From positions 1 through 64,000 of the forward strand of contig NW_022205068.1 in the NCBI RefSeq assembly GCF_008831285.2: DNA of 64,000 nucleotides, read 5' to 3'. Positions 1 to 16,500 of this stretch are shown here, one piece after another; position 1 is the first letter of the stretch, and each line of letters begins with the position of its first letter. The translations under genes and the position numbers were made by a program. The stretch comes from Nymphaea colorata. Taxonomy: Eukaryota > Streptophyta > Magnoliopsida > Nymphaeales > Nymphaeaceae. The notes under the pieces were generated by a model. That model was not told the origin of the DNA and searched no databases. It saw only the letters and a program-made list of their open reading frames with translations.

Positions 1-3000
1 ATTTCATTCATATTCATACAAACGTTTCGTTCAATACTTTTTACCGTTCAAATATAAATGTAACAACAACTTAAAGTCATTGGATTAACGATAACTAAGC
101 AAATGAATGGCATAACCCCCATTCATTTATATGAACTTGTGATTTCAAATCCTTAAATCGTTCTATGTAGACATAACAACAAGTTAAAGCATTCGATTGC
201 CTACAATAATATGTATATGTATAAAAACGTAATATATGTATACGAGTGATAAGTATACGATAATACATATAACTAATTAAACGCGTTCAATTAACTTACA
301 TGATCAAATGAATAACATTTATTTCATGCATATTCATTTGAACTTGTGATTTTGAAACCCTTAAATCTCCAATATAAGCGTAACATGTTCAACACATTGG
401 ATTAACTATAGTGAAGCAAATGAATTGATTAAAGTCTCATCTGTATTCATACAAACTTGTGATTTCAGTACATTAAATCAATCATTATAAATTAACAACA
501 TGTTGAACACATTGATTAACTATAGGGGATCGAATGAAAGGCTTAAATCCTATTCGTATTGATACGAACTTGTGATTTCAATCCTTAAATCAATCAATAT
601 AAATAAAACAAGTCCAACTCATGTTATTAACAAAAAGGAGCAATCAATTGCTTAAATTTCATTCATATTCATACAAACGTTTCGTTTCAATACTTTTAAC
701 CGTTCAATATAAATGTAACAACAACTTAAAGTCATTGGATTAACGATAACTAAGCAAATGAATGGCATAACCCCATTCATTTATATGAACTTGTGATTTC
801 AAATCCTTAAATCGTTCTATGTAGACATAACAACAAGTTAAACGCATTCGATTGCCTACAATAATATGTATATGTATAAAACCGTAATATATGTATACGA
901 GTGATAAGTATACGATAATACATATAACTAATTAAACGCGTTCAATTAACTTACATGATCAAATGAATAACATTTATTTCATGCATATTCATTTGAACTT
1001 GTGATTTTGAAACCCTTAAATCATCCAATATAAGCGTAACATGTTCAACACATTGGATTAACTATAGTGAAGCAAATGAATGATAAAGTCTCATCTGTAT
1101 TCATACAAACTTGTGATTTCAGTACATTAAATCAATCATTATAAATTAACAACATGTTGAACACATTGGATTAACTATAGGGGATCGAATGAAAGGCTTA
1201 AATCCTATTCGTATTGATACGAACTTGTGATTTCAATCCCTTAAATCAATCAATATAAATAAAACAAGTCCAACTCATGTTATTAACAACAAAGGAGCAA
1301 TCAATTGCTTAAATTTCATTCATATTCATACAAACGTTTCGTTTCAATACTTTTAACCGTTCAATATAAATGTAACAACAACTTAAAGTCATTGGATTAA
1401 CGATAACTAAGCAAATGAATGGCATAACCCCATTCATTTATATGAACTTGTGATTTCAATCCTTAAATCGTTCTATGTAGACATAACAACAAGTTAAACG
1501 CATTCGATTGCCTACAATAATATGTATATGTATAAAACCGTAATATATGTATACGAGTGATAAGTATACGATAATACATATAACTAATTAAACGCGTTCA
1601 ATTAACTTTACATGATCAAATGAATAACATTTATTTCATGCATATTCATTTGAACTTGTGATTTTGAAACCCTTAAATCGTCCAATATAAGCGTAACATG
1701 TTCAACACATTGGATTAACTATAGTGAAGCAAATGAACTGATTAAAGTCTCATTGTATTCATACAAACTTGTGATTTCAGTACATTAAATCAATCATTAT
1801 AAATTAACAACATGTTGAACACATTGGATTAACTATAGGGGATCGAATGAAAGGCTTAAATCCTATTCGTATTGATACGAACTTGTGATTTCAATCCCTT
1901 AAATCAATCAATATAAATAAAACAAGTCCAACTCATGTTATTAACAATAAAGGAGCCAATCAATTGCTTAAATTTCATTCATATTCATACAAACGTTTCG
2001 TTTCAATACTTTTAACCGTTCAATATAAATGTAACAACAACTTAAAGTCATTGGATTAACGATAACTAAGCAAATGAATGGCATAACCCCATTCATTTAT
2101 ATGAACTTGTGATTTCAAATCCTTAAATCGTTCTATGTAGACATAACAACAAGTTAAACGCATTCGATTGCCTACAATAATATGTATATGTATAAAACGC
2201 GTAATATATGTATACGAGTGATAAGTATACGATAATACATATAACTAATTAAACGCGTTCAATTAACTTACATGATCAAATGAATAACATTTATTTCATG
2301 CATATTCATTTGAACTTGTGATTTTGAAACCCTTAAATCATCCAATATAAGCGTAACATGTTCAACACATTGGATTAACTATAGTGAAGCAAATGAACTG
2401 ATTAAAGTCTCATCTGTATTCATACAAACTTGTGATTTCAGTACATTAAATCAATCATTATAAATTAACAACATGTTGAACACATTGGATTAACTATAGG
2501 GGATCGAATGAAAGGCTTAAATCCTATTCGTATTGATACGAACTTGTGATTTCAATCCCTTAAATCAATCAATATAAATAAAACAAGTCCAACTCATGTT
2601 ATTAACAAAAAGGAGCCAATCAATTGCTTAAATTTCATTCATATTCATACAAACGTTTCGTTTCAATACTTTTAACCGTTCAATATAAATGTAACAACAA
2701 CTTAAAGTCATTGGATTAACGATAACTAAGCAAATGAATGGCATAACCCCCATTCATTTATATGAACTTGTGATTTCAAATCCTTAAATCGTTCTATGTA
2801 GACATAACAACAAGTTAAACGCATTCGATTGCCTACAATAATATGTATATGTATAAAACCGTAATATATGTATACGAGTGATAAGTATACGATAATACAT
2901 ATAACTAATTAAACGCGTTCAATTAACTTACATGATCAAATGAATAACATTTATTTCATGCATATTCATTTGAACTTGTGATTTTGAAACCCTTAAATCA

Positions 3001-6000
3001 TCCAATATAAGCGTAACATGTTCAACACATTGGATTAACTATAGTGAAGCAAATGAATGATTAAAGTCTCATCTGTATTCATACAAACTTGTGATTTCAG
3101 TACATTAAATCAATCATTATAAATTAACAACATGTTGAACACATTGATTAACTATAGGGGATCGAATGAAAGGCTTAAATCCTATTCGTATTGATACGAA
3201 CTTGTGATTTCAATCCCTTAAATCAATCAATATAAATAAAACAAGTCCAACTCATGTTATTAACAATAAAGGAGCCAATCAATTGCTTAAATTTCATTCA
3301 TATTCATACAAACGTTTCGTTTCAATACTTTTAACCGTTCAATATAAATGTAACAACAACTTAAAGTCATTGGATTAACGATAACTAAGCAAATGAATGG
3401 CATAACCCCCATTCATTTATATGAACTTGTGATTTCAAATCCTTAAATCGTTCTATGTAGACATAACAACAAGTTAAACGCATTCGATTGCCTACAATAA
3501 TATGTATATGTATAAAACGCGTAATATATGTATACGAGTGATAAGTATACGATAATACATATAACTAATTAAACGCGTTCAATTAACTTACATGATCAAA
3601 TGAATAACATTTATTTCATGCATATTCATTTGAACTTGTGATTTTGAAACCCTTAAATCATCCAATATAAGCGTAACATGTTCAACACATTGGATTAACT
3701 ATAGTGAAGCAAATGAACTGATTAAAGTCTCATCTGTATTCATACAAACTTGTGATTTCAGTACATTAAATCAATCATTATAAATTAACAACATGTTGAA
3801 CACATTGGATTAACTATAGGGGATCGAATGAAAGGCTTAAATCCTATTCGTATTGATACGAACTTGTGATTTCAATCCCTTAAATCAATCAATATAAATA
3901 AAACAAGTCCAACTCATGTTATTAACAATAAAGGAGCCAATCAATTGCTTAAATTTCATTCATATTCATACAAACGTTTCGTTTCAATACTTTTAACCGT
4001 TCAATATAAATGTAACAACAACTTAAAGTCATTGGATTAACGATAACTAAGCAAATGAATGGCATAACCCCCATTCATTTATATGAACTTGTGATTTCAA
4101 ATCCTTAAATCGTTCTATGTAGACATAACAACAAGTTAAACGCATTCGATTGCCTACAATAATATGTATATGTATAAAACCGTAATATATGTATACGAGT
4201 GATAAGTATACGATAATACATATAACTAATTAAACGCGTTCAATTAACTTACATGATCAAATGAATAACATTTATTTCATGCATATTCATTTGAACTTGT
4301 GATTTTGAAACCCTTAAATCATCCAATATAAGCGTAACATGTTCAACACATTGGATTAACTATAGTGAAGCAAATGAACTGATTAAAGTCTCATCTGTAT
4401 TCATACAAACTTGTGATTTCAGTACATTAAATCAATCATTATAAATTAACAACATGTTGAACACATTGGATTAACTATAGGGGATCGAATGAAAGGCTTA
4501 AATCCTATTCGTATTGATACGAACTTGTGATTTCAATCCCTTAAATCAATCAATATAAATAAAACAAGTCCAACTCATGTTATTAACAAAAAGGAGCCAA
4601 TCAATTGCTTAAATTTCATTCATATTCATACAAACGTTTCGTTTCAATACTTTTAACCGTTCAATATAAATGTAACAACAACTTAAAGTCATTGGATTAA
4701 CGATAACTAAGCAAATGAATGGCATAACCCCCATTCATTTATATGAACTTGTGATTTCAAATCCTTAAATCGTTCTATGTAGACATAACAACAAGTTAAA
4801 CGCATTCGATTGCCTACAATAATATGTATATGTATAAAACCGTAATATATGTATACGAGTGATAAGTATACGATAATACATATAACTAATTAAACGCGTT
4901 CAATTAACTTACATGATCAAATGAATAACATTTATTTCATGCATATTCATTTGAACTTGTGATTTTGAAACCCTTAAATCATCCAATATAAGCGTAACAT
5001 GTTCAACACATTGGATTAACTATAGTGAAGCAAATGAACTGATAAAGTCTCATCTGTATTCATACAAACTTGTGATTTCAGTACATTAAATCAATCATTA
5101 TAAATTAACAACATGTTGAACACATTGATTAACTATAGGGGATCGAATGAAAGGCTTAAATCCTATTCGTATTGATACGAACTTGTGATTTCAATCCCTT
5201 AAATCAATCAATATAAATAAAACAAGTCCAACTCATGTTATTAACAAAAAGGAGCCAATCAATTGCTTAAATTTCATTCATATTCATACAAACGTTTCGT
5301 TTCAATACTTTTAACCGTTCAATATAAATGTAACAACAACTTAAAGTCATTGGATTAACGATAACTAAGCAAATGAATGGCATAACCCCATTCATTTATA
5401 TGAACTTGTGATTTCAAATCCTTAAATCGTTCTATGTAGACATAACAACAAGTTAAACGCATTCGATTGCCTACAATAATATGTATATGTATAAAACGCG
5501 TAATATATGTATACGAGTGATAAGTATACGATAATACATATAACTAATTAAACGCGTTCAATTAACTTACATGATCAAATGAATAACATTTATTTCATGC
5601 ATATTCATTTGAACTTGTGATTTTGAAACCCTTAAATCATCCAATATAAGCGTAACATGTTCAACACATTGGATTAACTATAGTGAAGCAAATGAACTGA
5701 TTAAAGTCTCATCTGTATTCATACAAACTTGTGATTTCAGTACATTAAATCAATCATTATAAATTAACAACATGTTGAACACATTGGATTAACTATAGGG
5801 GATCGAATGAAAGGCTTAAATCCTATTCGTATTGATACGAACTTGTGATTTCAATCCCTTAAATCAATCAATATAAATAAAACAAGTCCAACTCATGTTA
5901 TTAACAATAAAGGAGCCAATCAATTGCTTAAATTTCATTCATATTCATACAAACGTTTCGTTTCAATACTTTTAACCGTTCAATATAAATGTAACAACAA

Positions 6001-9000
6001 CTTAAAGTCATTGGATTAACGATAACTAAGCAAATGAATGGCATAACCCCATTCATTTATATGAACTTGTGATTTCAATCCTTAAATCGTTCTATGTAGA
6101 CATAACAACAAGTTAAACGCATTCGATTGCCTACAATAATATGTATATGTATAAAACCGTAATATATGTATACGAGTGATAAGTATACGATAATACATAT
6201 AACTAATTAAACGCGTTCAATTAACTTACATGATCAAATGAATAACATTTATTTCATGCATATTCATTTGAACTTGTGATTTTGAAACCCTTAAATCATC
6301 CAATATAAGCGTAACATGTTCAACACATTGGATTAACTATAGTGAAGCAAATGAATGATTAAAGTCTCATCTGTATTCATACAAACTTGTGATTTCAGTA
6401 CATTAAATCAATCATTATAAATTAACAACATGTTGAACACATTGGATTAACTATAGGGGATCGAATGAAAGGCTTAAATCCTATTCGTATTGATACGAAC
6501 TTGTGATTTCAATCCCTTAAATCAATCAATATAAATAAAACAAGTCCAACTCATGTTATTAACAATAAAGGAGCCAATCAATTGCTTAAATTTCATTCAT
6601 ATTCATACAAACGTTTCGTTTCAATACTTTTAACCGTTCAATATAAATGTAACAACAACTTAAAGTCATTGGATTAACGATAACTAAGCAAATGAATGGC
6701 ATAACCCCCATTCATTTATATGAACTTGTGATTTCAAATCCTTAAATCGTTCTATGTAGACATAACAACAAGTTAAACGCATTCGATTGCCTACAATAAT
6801 ATGTATATGTATAAAACCGTAATATATGTATACGAGTGATAAGTATACGATAATACATATAACTAATTAAACGCGTTCAATTAACTTACATGATCAAATG
6901 AATAACATTTATTTCATGCATATTCATTTGAACTTGTGATTTTGAAACCCTTAAATCATCCAATATAAGCGTAACATGTTCAACACATTGGATTAACTAT
7001 AGTGAAGCAAATGAACTGATTAAAGTCTCATCTGTATTCATACAAACTTGTGATTTCAGTACATTAAATCAATCATTATAAATTAACAACATGTTGAACA
7101 CATTGGATTAACTATAGGGGATCGAATGAAAGGCTTAAATCCTATTCGTATTGATACGAACTTGTGATTTCAATCCCTTAAATCAATCAATATAAATAAA
7201 ACAAGTCCAACTCATGTTATTAACAATAAAGGAGCCAATCAATTGCTTAAATTTCATTCATATTCATACAAACGTTTCGTTTCAATACTTTTAACCGTTC
7301 AATATAAATGTAACAACAACTTAAAGTCATTGGATTAACGATAACTAAGCAAATGAATGGCATAACCCCCATTCATTTATATGAACTTGTGATTTCAAAT
7401 CCTTAAATCGTTCTATGTAGACATAACAACAAGTTAAACGCATTCGATTGCCTACAATAATATGTATATGTATAAAACCGTAATATATGTATACGAGTGA
7501 TAAGTATACGATAATACATATAACTAATTAAACGCGTTCAATTAACTTACATGATCAAATGAATAACATTTATTTCATGCATATTCATTTGAACTTGTGA
7601 TTTTGAAACCCTTAAATCATCCAATATAAGCGTAACATGTTCAACACATTGGATTAACTATAGTGAAGCAAATGAACTGATTAAAGTCTCATCTGTATTC
7701 ATACAAACTTGTGATTTCAGTACATTAAATCAATCATTATAAATTAACAACATGTTGAACACATTGGATTAACTATAGGGGATCGAATGAAAGGCTTAAA
7801 TCCTATTCGTATTGATACGAACTTGTGATTTCAATCCCTTAAATCAATCAATATAAATAAAACAAGTCCAACTCATGTTATTAACAAAAAGGAGCCAATC
7901 AATTGCTTAAATTTCATTCATATTCATACAAACGTTTCGTTTCAATACTTTTAACCGTTCAATATAAATGTAACAACAACTTAAAGTCATTGGATTAACG
8001 ATAACTAAGCAAATGAATGGCATAACCCCCATTCATTTATATGAACTTGTGATTTCAAATCCTTAAATCGTTCTATGTAGACATAACAACAAGTTAAACG
8101 CATTCGATTGCCTACAATAATATGTATATGTATAAAACGCGTAATATATGTATACGAGTGATAAGTATACGATAATACATATAACTAATTAAACGCGTTC
8201 AATTAACTTACATGATCAAATGAATAACATTTATTTCATGCATATTCATTTGAACTTGTGATTTTGAAACCCTTAAATCATCCAATATAAGCGTAACATG
8301 TTCAACACATTGGATTAACTATAGTGAAGCAAATGAACTGATTAAAGTCTCATCTGTATTCATACAAACTTGTGATTTCAGTACATTAAATCAATCATTA
8401 TAAATTAACAACATGTTGAACACATTGGATTAACTATAGGGGATCGAATGAAAGGCTTAAATCCTATTCGTATTGATACGAACTTGTGATTTCAATCCCT
8501 TAAATCAATCAATATAAATAAAACAAGTCCAACTCATGTTATTAACAATAAAGGAGCCAATCAATTGCTTAAATTTCATTCATATTCATACAAACGTTTC
8601 GTTTCAATACTTTTAACCGTTCAATATAAATGTAACAACAACTTAAAGTCATTGGATTAACGATAACTAAGCAAATGAATGGCATAACCCCCATTCATTT
8701 ATATGAACTTGTGATTTCAATCCTTAAATCGTTCTATGTAGACATAACAACAAGTTAAACGCATTCGATTGCCTACAATAATATGTATATGTATAAAACA
8801 CGTAATATATGTATACGAGTGATAAGTATACGATAATACATATAACTAATTAAACGCGTTCAATTAACTTACATGATCAAATGAATAACATTTATTTCAT
8901 GCATATTCATTTGAACTTGTGATTTTGAAACCCTTAAATCATCCAATATAAGCGTAACATGTTCAACACATTGGATTAACTATAGTGAAGCAAATGAACT

Positions 9001-10554
9001 GATTAAAGTCTCATCTGTATTCATACAAACTTGTGATTTCAGTACATTAAATCAATCATTATAAATTAACAACATGTTGAACACATTGGATTAACTATAG
9101 GGGATCGAATGAAAGGCTTAAATCCTATTCGTATTGATACGAACTTGTGATTTCAATCCCTTAAATCAATCAATATAAATAAAACAAGTCCAACTCATGT
9201 TATTAACAATAAAGGAGCCAATCAATTGCTTAAATTTCATTCATATTCATACAAACGTTTCGTTTCAATACTTTTAACCGTTCAATATAAATGTAACAAC
9301 AACTTAAAGTCATTGGATTAACGATAACTAAGCAAATGAATGGCATAACCCCCATTCATTTATATGAACTTGTGATTTCAAATCCTTAAATCGTTCTATG
9401 TAGACATAACAACAAGTTAAACGCATTCGATTGCCTACAATAATATGTATATGTATAAAACCGTAATATATGTATACGAGTGATAAGTATACGATAATAC
9501 ATATAACTAATTAAACGCGTTCAATTAACTTTACATGATCAAATGAATAACATTTATTTCATGCATATTCATTTGAACTTGTGATTTTGAAACCCTTAAA
9601 TCATCCAATATAAGCGTAACATGTTCAACACATTGGATTAACTATAGTGAAGCAAATGAATGATTAAAGTCTCATCTGTATTCATACAAACTTGTGATTT
9701 CAGTACATTAAATCAATCATTATAAATTAACAACATGTTGAACACATTGGATTAACTATAGGGGATCGAATGAAAGGCTTAAATCCTATTCGTATTGATA
9801 CGAACTTGTGATTTCAATCCCTTAAATCAATCAATATAAATAAAACAAGTCCAACTCATGTTATTAACAATAAAGGAGCCAATCAATTGCTTAAATTTCA
9901 TTCATATTCATACAAACGTTTCGTTTCAATACTTTTAACCGTTCAATATAAATGTAACAACAACTTAAAGTCATTGGATTAACGATAACTAAGCAAATGA
10001 ATGGCATAACCCCCATTCATTTATATGAACTTGTGATTTCAATCCTTAAATCGTTCTATGTAGACATAACAACAAGTTAAACGCATTCGATTGCCTACAA
10101 TAATATGTATATGTATAAAACCGTAATATATGTATACGAGTGATAAGTATACGATAATACATATAACTAATTAAACGCGTTCAATTAACTTACATGATCA
10201 AATGAATAACATTTATTTCATGCATATTCATTTGAACTTGTGATTTTGAAACCCTTAAATCATCCAATATAAGCGTAACATGTTCAACACATTGGATTAA
10301 CTATAGTGAAGCAAATGAACTGATTAAAGTCTCATCTGTATTCATACAAACTTGTGATTTCAGTACATTAAATCAATCATTATAAATTAACAACATGTTG
10401 AACACATTGGATTAACTATAGGGGATCGAATGAAAGGCTTAAATCCTATTCGTATTGATACGAACTTGTGATTTCAATCCCTTAAATCAATCAATATAAA
10501 TAAAACAAGTCCAACTCATGTTATTAACAATAAAGGAGCCAATCAATTGCTTAA
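1..10554 (+). repeat. Left-flank satellite layer, copies 1-16 (ACT / CAAAT / GAACT type)
   Basis: Sixteen monomers dominated by one variant combination: GATAACTAAGC in S1, TTTCAAATCC at the start of S2, AAAACCG or AAAACGCG in the S2 insert, AACTTACATG at the S2-S3 boundary, AATGAACTG or a shortened form at the end of S3, and GGAGCCAATC at the end of S5. Monomers are mostly 655-662 bp. Copy 1 (1-655) has extra small indels, for example in the first 60 bases, and is the shortest of the early copies. Copies around 2-13 intermix AAAACGCG and AAAACCG forms, in places alternately. Confidence 0.85.
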
Positions 10555-13500
10555 ATTTCATTCATATTCATACAAACGTTTCGTTTCAATACTTTTAACC
10601 GTTCAATATAAATGTAACAACAACTTAAAGTCATTGGATTAACGATAATAAGCAAATGAATGGCATAACCCCCATTCATTTATATGAACTTGTGATTTCA
10701 ATCCTTAAATCGTTCTATGTAGACATAACAACAAGTTAAACGCATTCGATTGCCTACAATAATATGTATATGTATAAAACACGTAATATATGTATACGAG
10801 TGATAAGTATACGATAATACATATAACTAATTAAACGCGTTCAATTAACTTACATGATCAAATGAATAACATTTATTTCATGCATATTCATTTGAACTTG
10901 TGATTTTGAAACCCTTAAATCTCCAATATAAGCGTAACATGTTCAACACATTGGATTAACTATAGTGAAGCAAATGAACTGATTAAAGTCTCATCTGTAT
11001 TCATACAAACTTGTGATTTCAGTACATTAAATCAATCATTATAAATTAACAACATGTTGAACACATTGGATTAACTATAGGGGATCGAATGAAAGGCTTA
11101 AATCCTATTCGTATTGATACGAACTTGTGATTTCAATCCCTTAAATCAATCAATATAAATAAAACAAGTCCAACTCATGTTATTAACAATAAAGGAGCCA
11201 ATCAATTGCTTAAATTTCATTCATATTCATACAAACGTTTCGTTTCAATACTTTTAACCGTTCAATATAAATGTAACAACAACTTAAAGTCATTGGATTA
11301 ACGATAATAAGCAAATGAATGGCATAACCCCCATTCATTTATATGAACTTGTGATTTCAAATCCTTAAATCGTTCTATGTAGACATAACAACAAGTTAAA
11401 CGCATTCGATTGCCTACAATAATATGTATATGTATAAAACACGTAATATATGTATACGAGTGATAAGTATACGATAATACATATAACTAATTAAACGCGT
11501 TCAATTAACTTTACATGATCAAATGAATAACATTTATTTCATGCATATTCATTTGAACTTGTGATTTTGAAACCCTTAAATCGTCCAATATAAGCGTAAC
11601 ATGTTCAACACATTGGATTAACTATAGTGAAGCAAATGAATGATTAAAGTCTCATCTGTATTCATACAAACTTGTGATTTCAGTACATTAAATCAATCAT
11701 TATAAATTAACAACATGTTGAACACATTGGATTAACTATAGGGGATCGAATGAAAGGCTTAAATCCTATTCGTATTGATACGAACTTGTGATTTCAATCC
11801 CTTAAATCAATCAATATAAATAAAACAAGTCCAACTCATGTTATTAACAATAAAGGAGCCAATCAATTGCTTAAATTTCATTCATATTCATACAAACGTT
11901 TCGTTTCAATACTTTTAACCGTTCAATATAAATGTAACAACAACTTAAAGTCATTGGATTAACGATAACTAAGCAAATGAATGGCATAACCCCCATTCAT
12001 TTATATGAACTTGTGATTTCAAATCCTTAAATCGTTCTATGTAGACATAACAACAAGTTAAACGCATTCGATTGCCTACAATAATATGTATATGTATAAA
12101 ACCGTAATATATGTATACGAGTGATAAGTATACGATAATACATATAACTAATTAAACGCGTTCAATTAACTTACATGATCAAATGAATAACATTTATTTC
12201 ATGCATATTCATTTGAACTTGTGATTTTGAAACCCTTAAATCATCCAATATAAGCGTAACATGTTCAACACATTGGATTAACTATAGTGAAGCAAATGAA
12301 TTGATTAAAGTCTCATCTGTATTCATACAAACTTGTGATTTCAGTACATTAAATCAATCATTATAAATTAACAACATGTTGAACACATTGGATTAACTAT
12401 AGGGGATCGAATGAAAGGCTTAAATCCTATTCGTATTGATACGAACTTGTGATTTCAATCCCTTAAATCAATCAATATAAATAAAACAAGTCCAACTCAT
12501 GTTATTAACAATAAAGGAGCCAATCAATTGCTTAAATTTCATTCATATTCATACAAACGTTTCGTTTCAATACTTTTAACCGTTCAATATAAATGTAACA
12601 ACAACTTAAAGTCATTGGATTAACGATAACTAAGCAAATGAATGGCATAACCCCATTCATTTATATGAACTTGTGATTTCAATCCTTAAATCGTTCTATG
12701 TAGACATAACAACAAGTTAAACGCATTCGATTGCCTACAATAATATGTATATGTATAAAACACGTAATATATGTATACGAGTGATAAGTATACGATAATA
12801 CATATAACTAATTAAACGCGTTCAATTAACTTACATGATCAAATGAATAACATTTATTTCATGCATATTCATTTGAACTTGTGATTTTGAAACCCTTAAA
12901 TCGTCCAATATAAGCGTAACATGTTCAACACATTGGATTAACTATAGTGAAGCAAATGAATGATTAAAGTCTCATCTGTATTCATACAAACTTGTGATTT
13001 CAGTACATTAAATCAATCATTATAAATTAACAACATGTTGAACACATTGGATTAACTATAGGGGATCGAATGAAAGGCTTAAATCCTATTCGTATTGATA
13101 CGAACTTGTGATTTCAATCCCTTAAATCAATCAATATAAATAAAACAAGTCCAACTCATGTTATTAACAATAAAGGAGCCAATCAATTGCTTAAATTTCA
13201 TTCATATTCATACAAACGTTTCGTTTCAATACTTTTAACCGTTCAATATAAATGTAACAACAACTTAAAGTCATTGGATTAACGATAATAAGCAAATGAA
13301 TGGCATAACCCCATTCATTTATATGAACTTGTGATTTCAATCCTTAAATCGTTCTATGTAGACATAACAACAAGTTAAACGCATTCGATTGCCTACAATA
13401 ATATGTATATGTATAAAACACGTAATATATGTATACGAGTGATAAGTATACGATAATACATATAACTAATTAAACGCGTTCAATTAACTTTACATGATCA

Positions 13501-16500
13501 AATGAATAACATTTATTTCATGCATATTCATTTGAACTTGTGATTTTGAAACCCTTAAATCATCCAATATAAGCGTAACATGTTCAACACATTGGATTAA
13601 CTATAGTGAAGCAAATGAATTGATTAAAGTCTCATCTGTATTCATACAAACTTGTGATTTCAGTACATTAAATCAATCATTATAAATTAACAACATGTTG
13701 AACACATTGGATTAACTATAGGGGATCGAATGAAAGGCTTAAATCCTATTCGTATTGATACGAACTTGTGATTTCAATCCCTTAAATCAATCAATATAAA
13801 TAAAACAAGTCCAACTCATGTTATTAACAATAAAGGAGCCAATCAATTGCTTAAATTTCATTCATATTCATACAAACGTTTCGTTTCAATACTTTTAACC
13901 GTTCAATATAAATGTAACAACAACTTAAAGTCATTGGATTAACGATAACTAAGCAAATGAATGGCATAACCCCATTCATTTATATGAACTTGTGATTTCA
14001 ATTCCTTAAATCGTTCTATGTAGACATAACAACAAGTTAAACGCATTCGATTGCCTACAATAATATGTATATGTATAAAACACGTAATATATGTATACGA
14101 GTGATAAGTATACGATAATACATATAACTAATTAAACGCGTTCAATTAACTTTACATGATCAAATGAATAACATTTATTTCATGCATATTCATTTGAACT
14201 TGTGATTTTGAAACCCTTAAATCATCCAATATAAGCGTAACATGTTCAACACATTGGATTAACTATAGTGAAGCAAATGAACTGATAAAAGTCTCATCTG
14301 TATTCATACAAACTTGTGATTTCAGTACATTAAATCAATCATTATAAATTAACAACATGTTGAACACATTGGATTAACTATAGGGGATCGAATGAAAGGC
14401 TTAAATCCTATTCGTATTGATACGAACTTGTGATTTCAATCCCTTAAATCAATCAATATAAATAAAACAAGTCCAACTCATGTTATTAACAATAAAGGAG
14501 CCAATCAATTGCTTAAATTTCATTCATATTCATACAAACGTTTCGTTTCAATACTTTTAACCGTTCAATATAAATGTAACAACAACTTAAAGTCATTGGA
14601 TTAACGATAATAAGCAAATGAATGGCATAACCCCCATTCATTTATATGAACTTGTGATTTCAATCCTTAAATCGTTCTATGTAGACATAACAACAAGTTA
14701 AACGCATTCGATTGCCTACAATAATATGTATATGTATAAAACACGTAATATATGTATACGAGTGATAAGTATACGATAATACATATAACTAATTAAACGC
14801 GTTCAATTAACTTTACATGATCAAATGAATAACATTTATTTCATGCATATTCATTTGAACTTGTGATTTTGAAACCCTTAAATCATCCAATATAAGCGTA
14901 ACATGTTCAACACATTGGATTAACTATAGTGAAGCAAATGAATTGATTAAAGTCTCATCTGTATTCATACAAACTTGTGATTTCAGTACATTAAATCAAT
15001 CATTATAAATTAACAACATGTTGAACACATTGGATTAACTATAGGGGATCGAATGAAAGGCTTAAATCCTATTCGTATTGATACGAACTTGTGATTTCAA
15101 TCCCTTAAATCAATCAATATAAATAAAACAAGTCCAACTCATGTTATTAACAATAAAGGAGCCAATCAATTGCTTAAATTTCATTCATATTCATACAAAC
15201 GTTTCGTTTCAATACTTTTAACCGTTCAATATAAATGTAACAACAACTTAAAGTCATTGGATTAACGATAATAAGCAAATGAATGGCATAACCCCCATTC
15301 ATTTATATGAACTTGTGATTTCAATCCTTAAATCGTTCTATGTAGACATAACAACAAGTTAAACGCATTCGATTGCCTACAATAATATGTATATGTATAA
15401 AACACGTAATATATGTATACGAGTGATAAGTATACGATAATACATATAACTAATTAAACGCGTTCAATTAACTTACATGATCAAATGAATAACATTTATT
15501 TCATGCATATTCATTTGAACTTGTGATTTTGAAACCCTTAAATCATCCAATATAAGCGTAACATGTTCAACACATTGGATTAACTATAGTGAAGCAAATG
15601 AATTGATTAAAGTCTCATCTGTATTCATACAAACTTGTGATTTCAGTACATTAAATCAATCATTATAAATTAACAACATGTTGAACACATTGGATTAACT
15701 ATAGGGGATCGAATGAAAGGCTTAAATCCTATTCGTATTGATACGAACTTGTGATTTCAATCCCTTAAATCAATCAATATAAATAAAACAAGTCCAACTC
15801 ATGTTATTAACAATAAAGGAGCCAATCAATTGCTTAAATTTCATTCATATTCATACAAACGTTTCGTTTCAATACTTTTAACCGTTCAATATAAATGTAA
15901 CAACAACTTAAAGTCATTGGATTAACGATAATAAGCAAATGAATGGCATAACCCCCATTCATTTATATGAACTTGTGATTTCAATTCCTTAAATCGTTCT
16001 ATGTAGACATAACAACAAGTTAAACGCATTCGATTGCCTACAATAATATGTATATGTATAAAACCGTAATATATGTATACGAGTGATAAGTATACGATAA
16101 TACATATAACTAATTAAACGCGTTCAATTAACTTTACATGATCAAATGAATAACATTTATTTCATGCATATTCATTTGAACTTGTGATTTTGAAACCCTT
16201 AAATCATCCAATATAAGCGTAACATGTTCAACACATTGGATTAACTATAGTGAAGCAAATGAATGATTAAAGTCTCATCTGTATTCATACAAACTTGTGA
16301 TTTCAGTACATTAAATCAATCATTATAAATTAACAACATGTTGAACACATTGGATTAACTATAGGGGATCGAATGAAAGGCTTAAATCCTATTCGTATTG
16401 ATACGAACTTGTGATTTCAATCCCTTAAATCAATCAATATAAATAAAACAAGTCCAACTCATGTTATTAACAATAAAGGAGCCAATCAATTGCTTAAATT

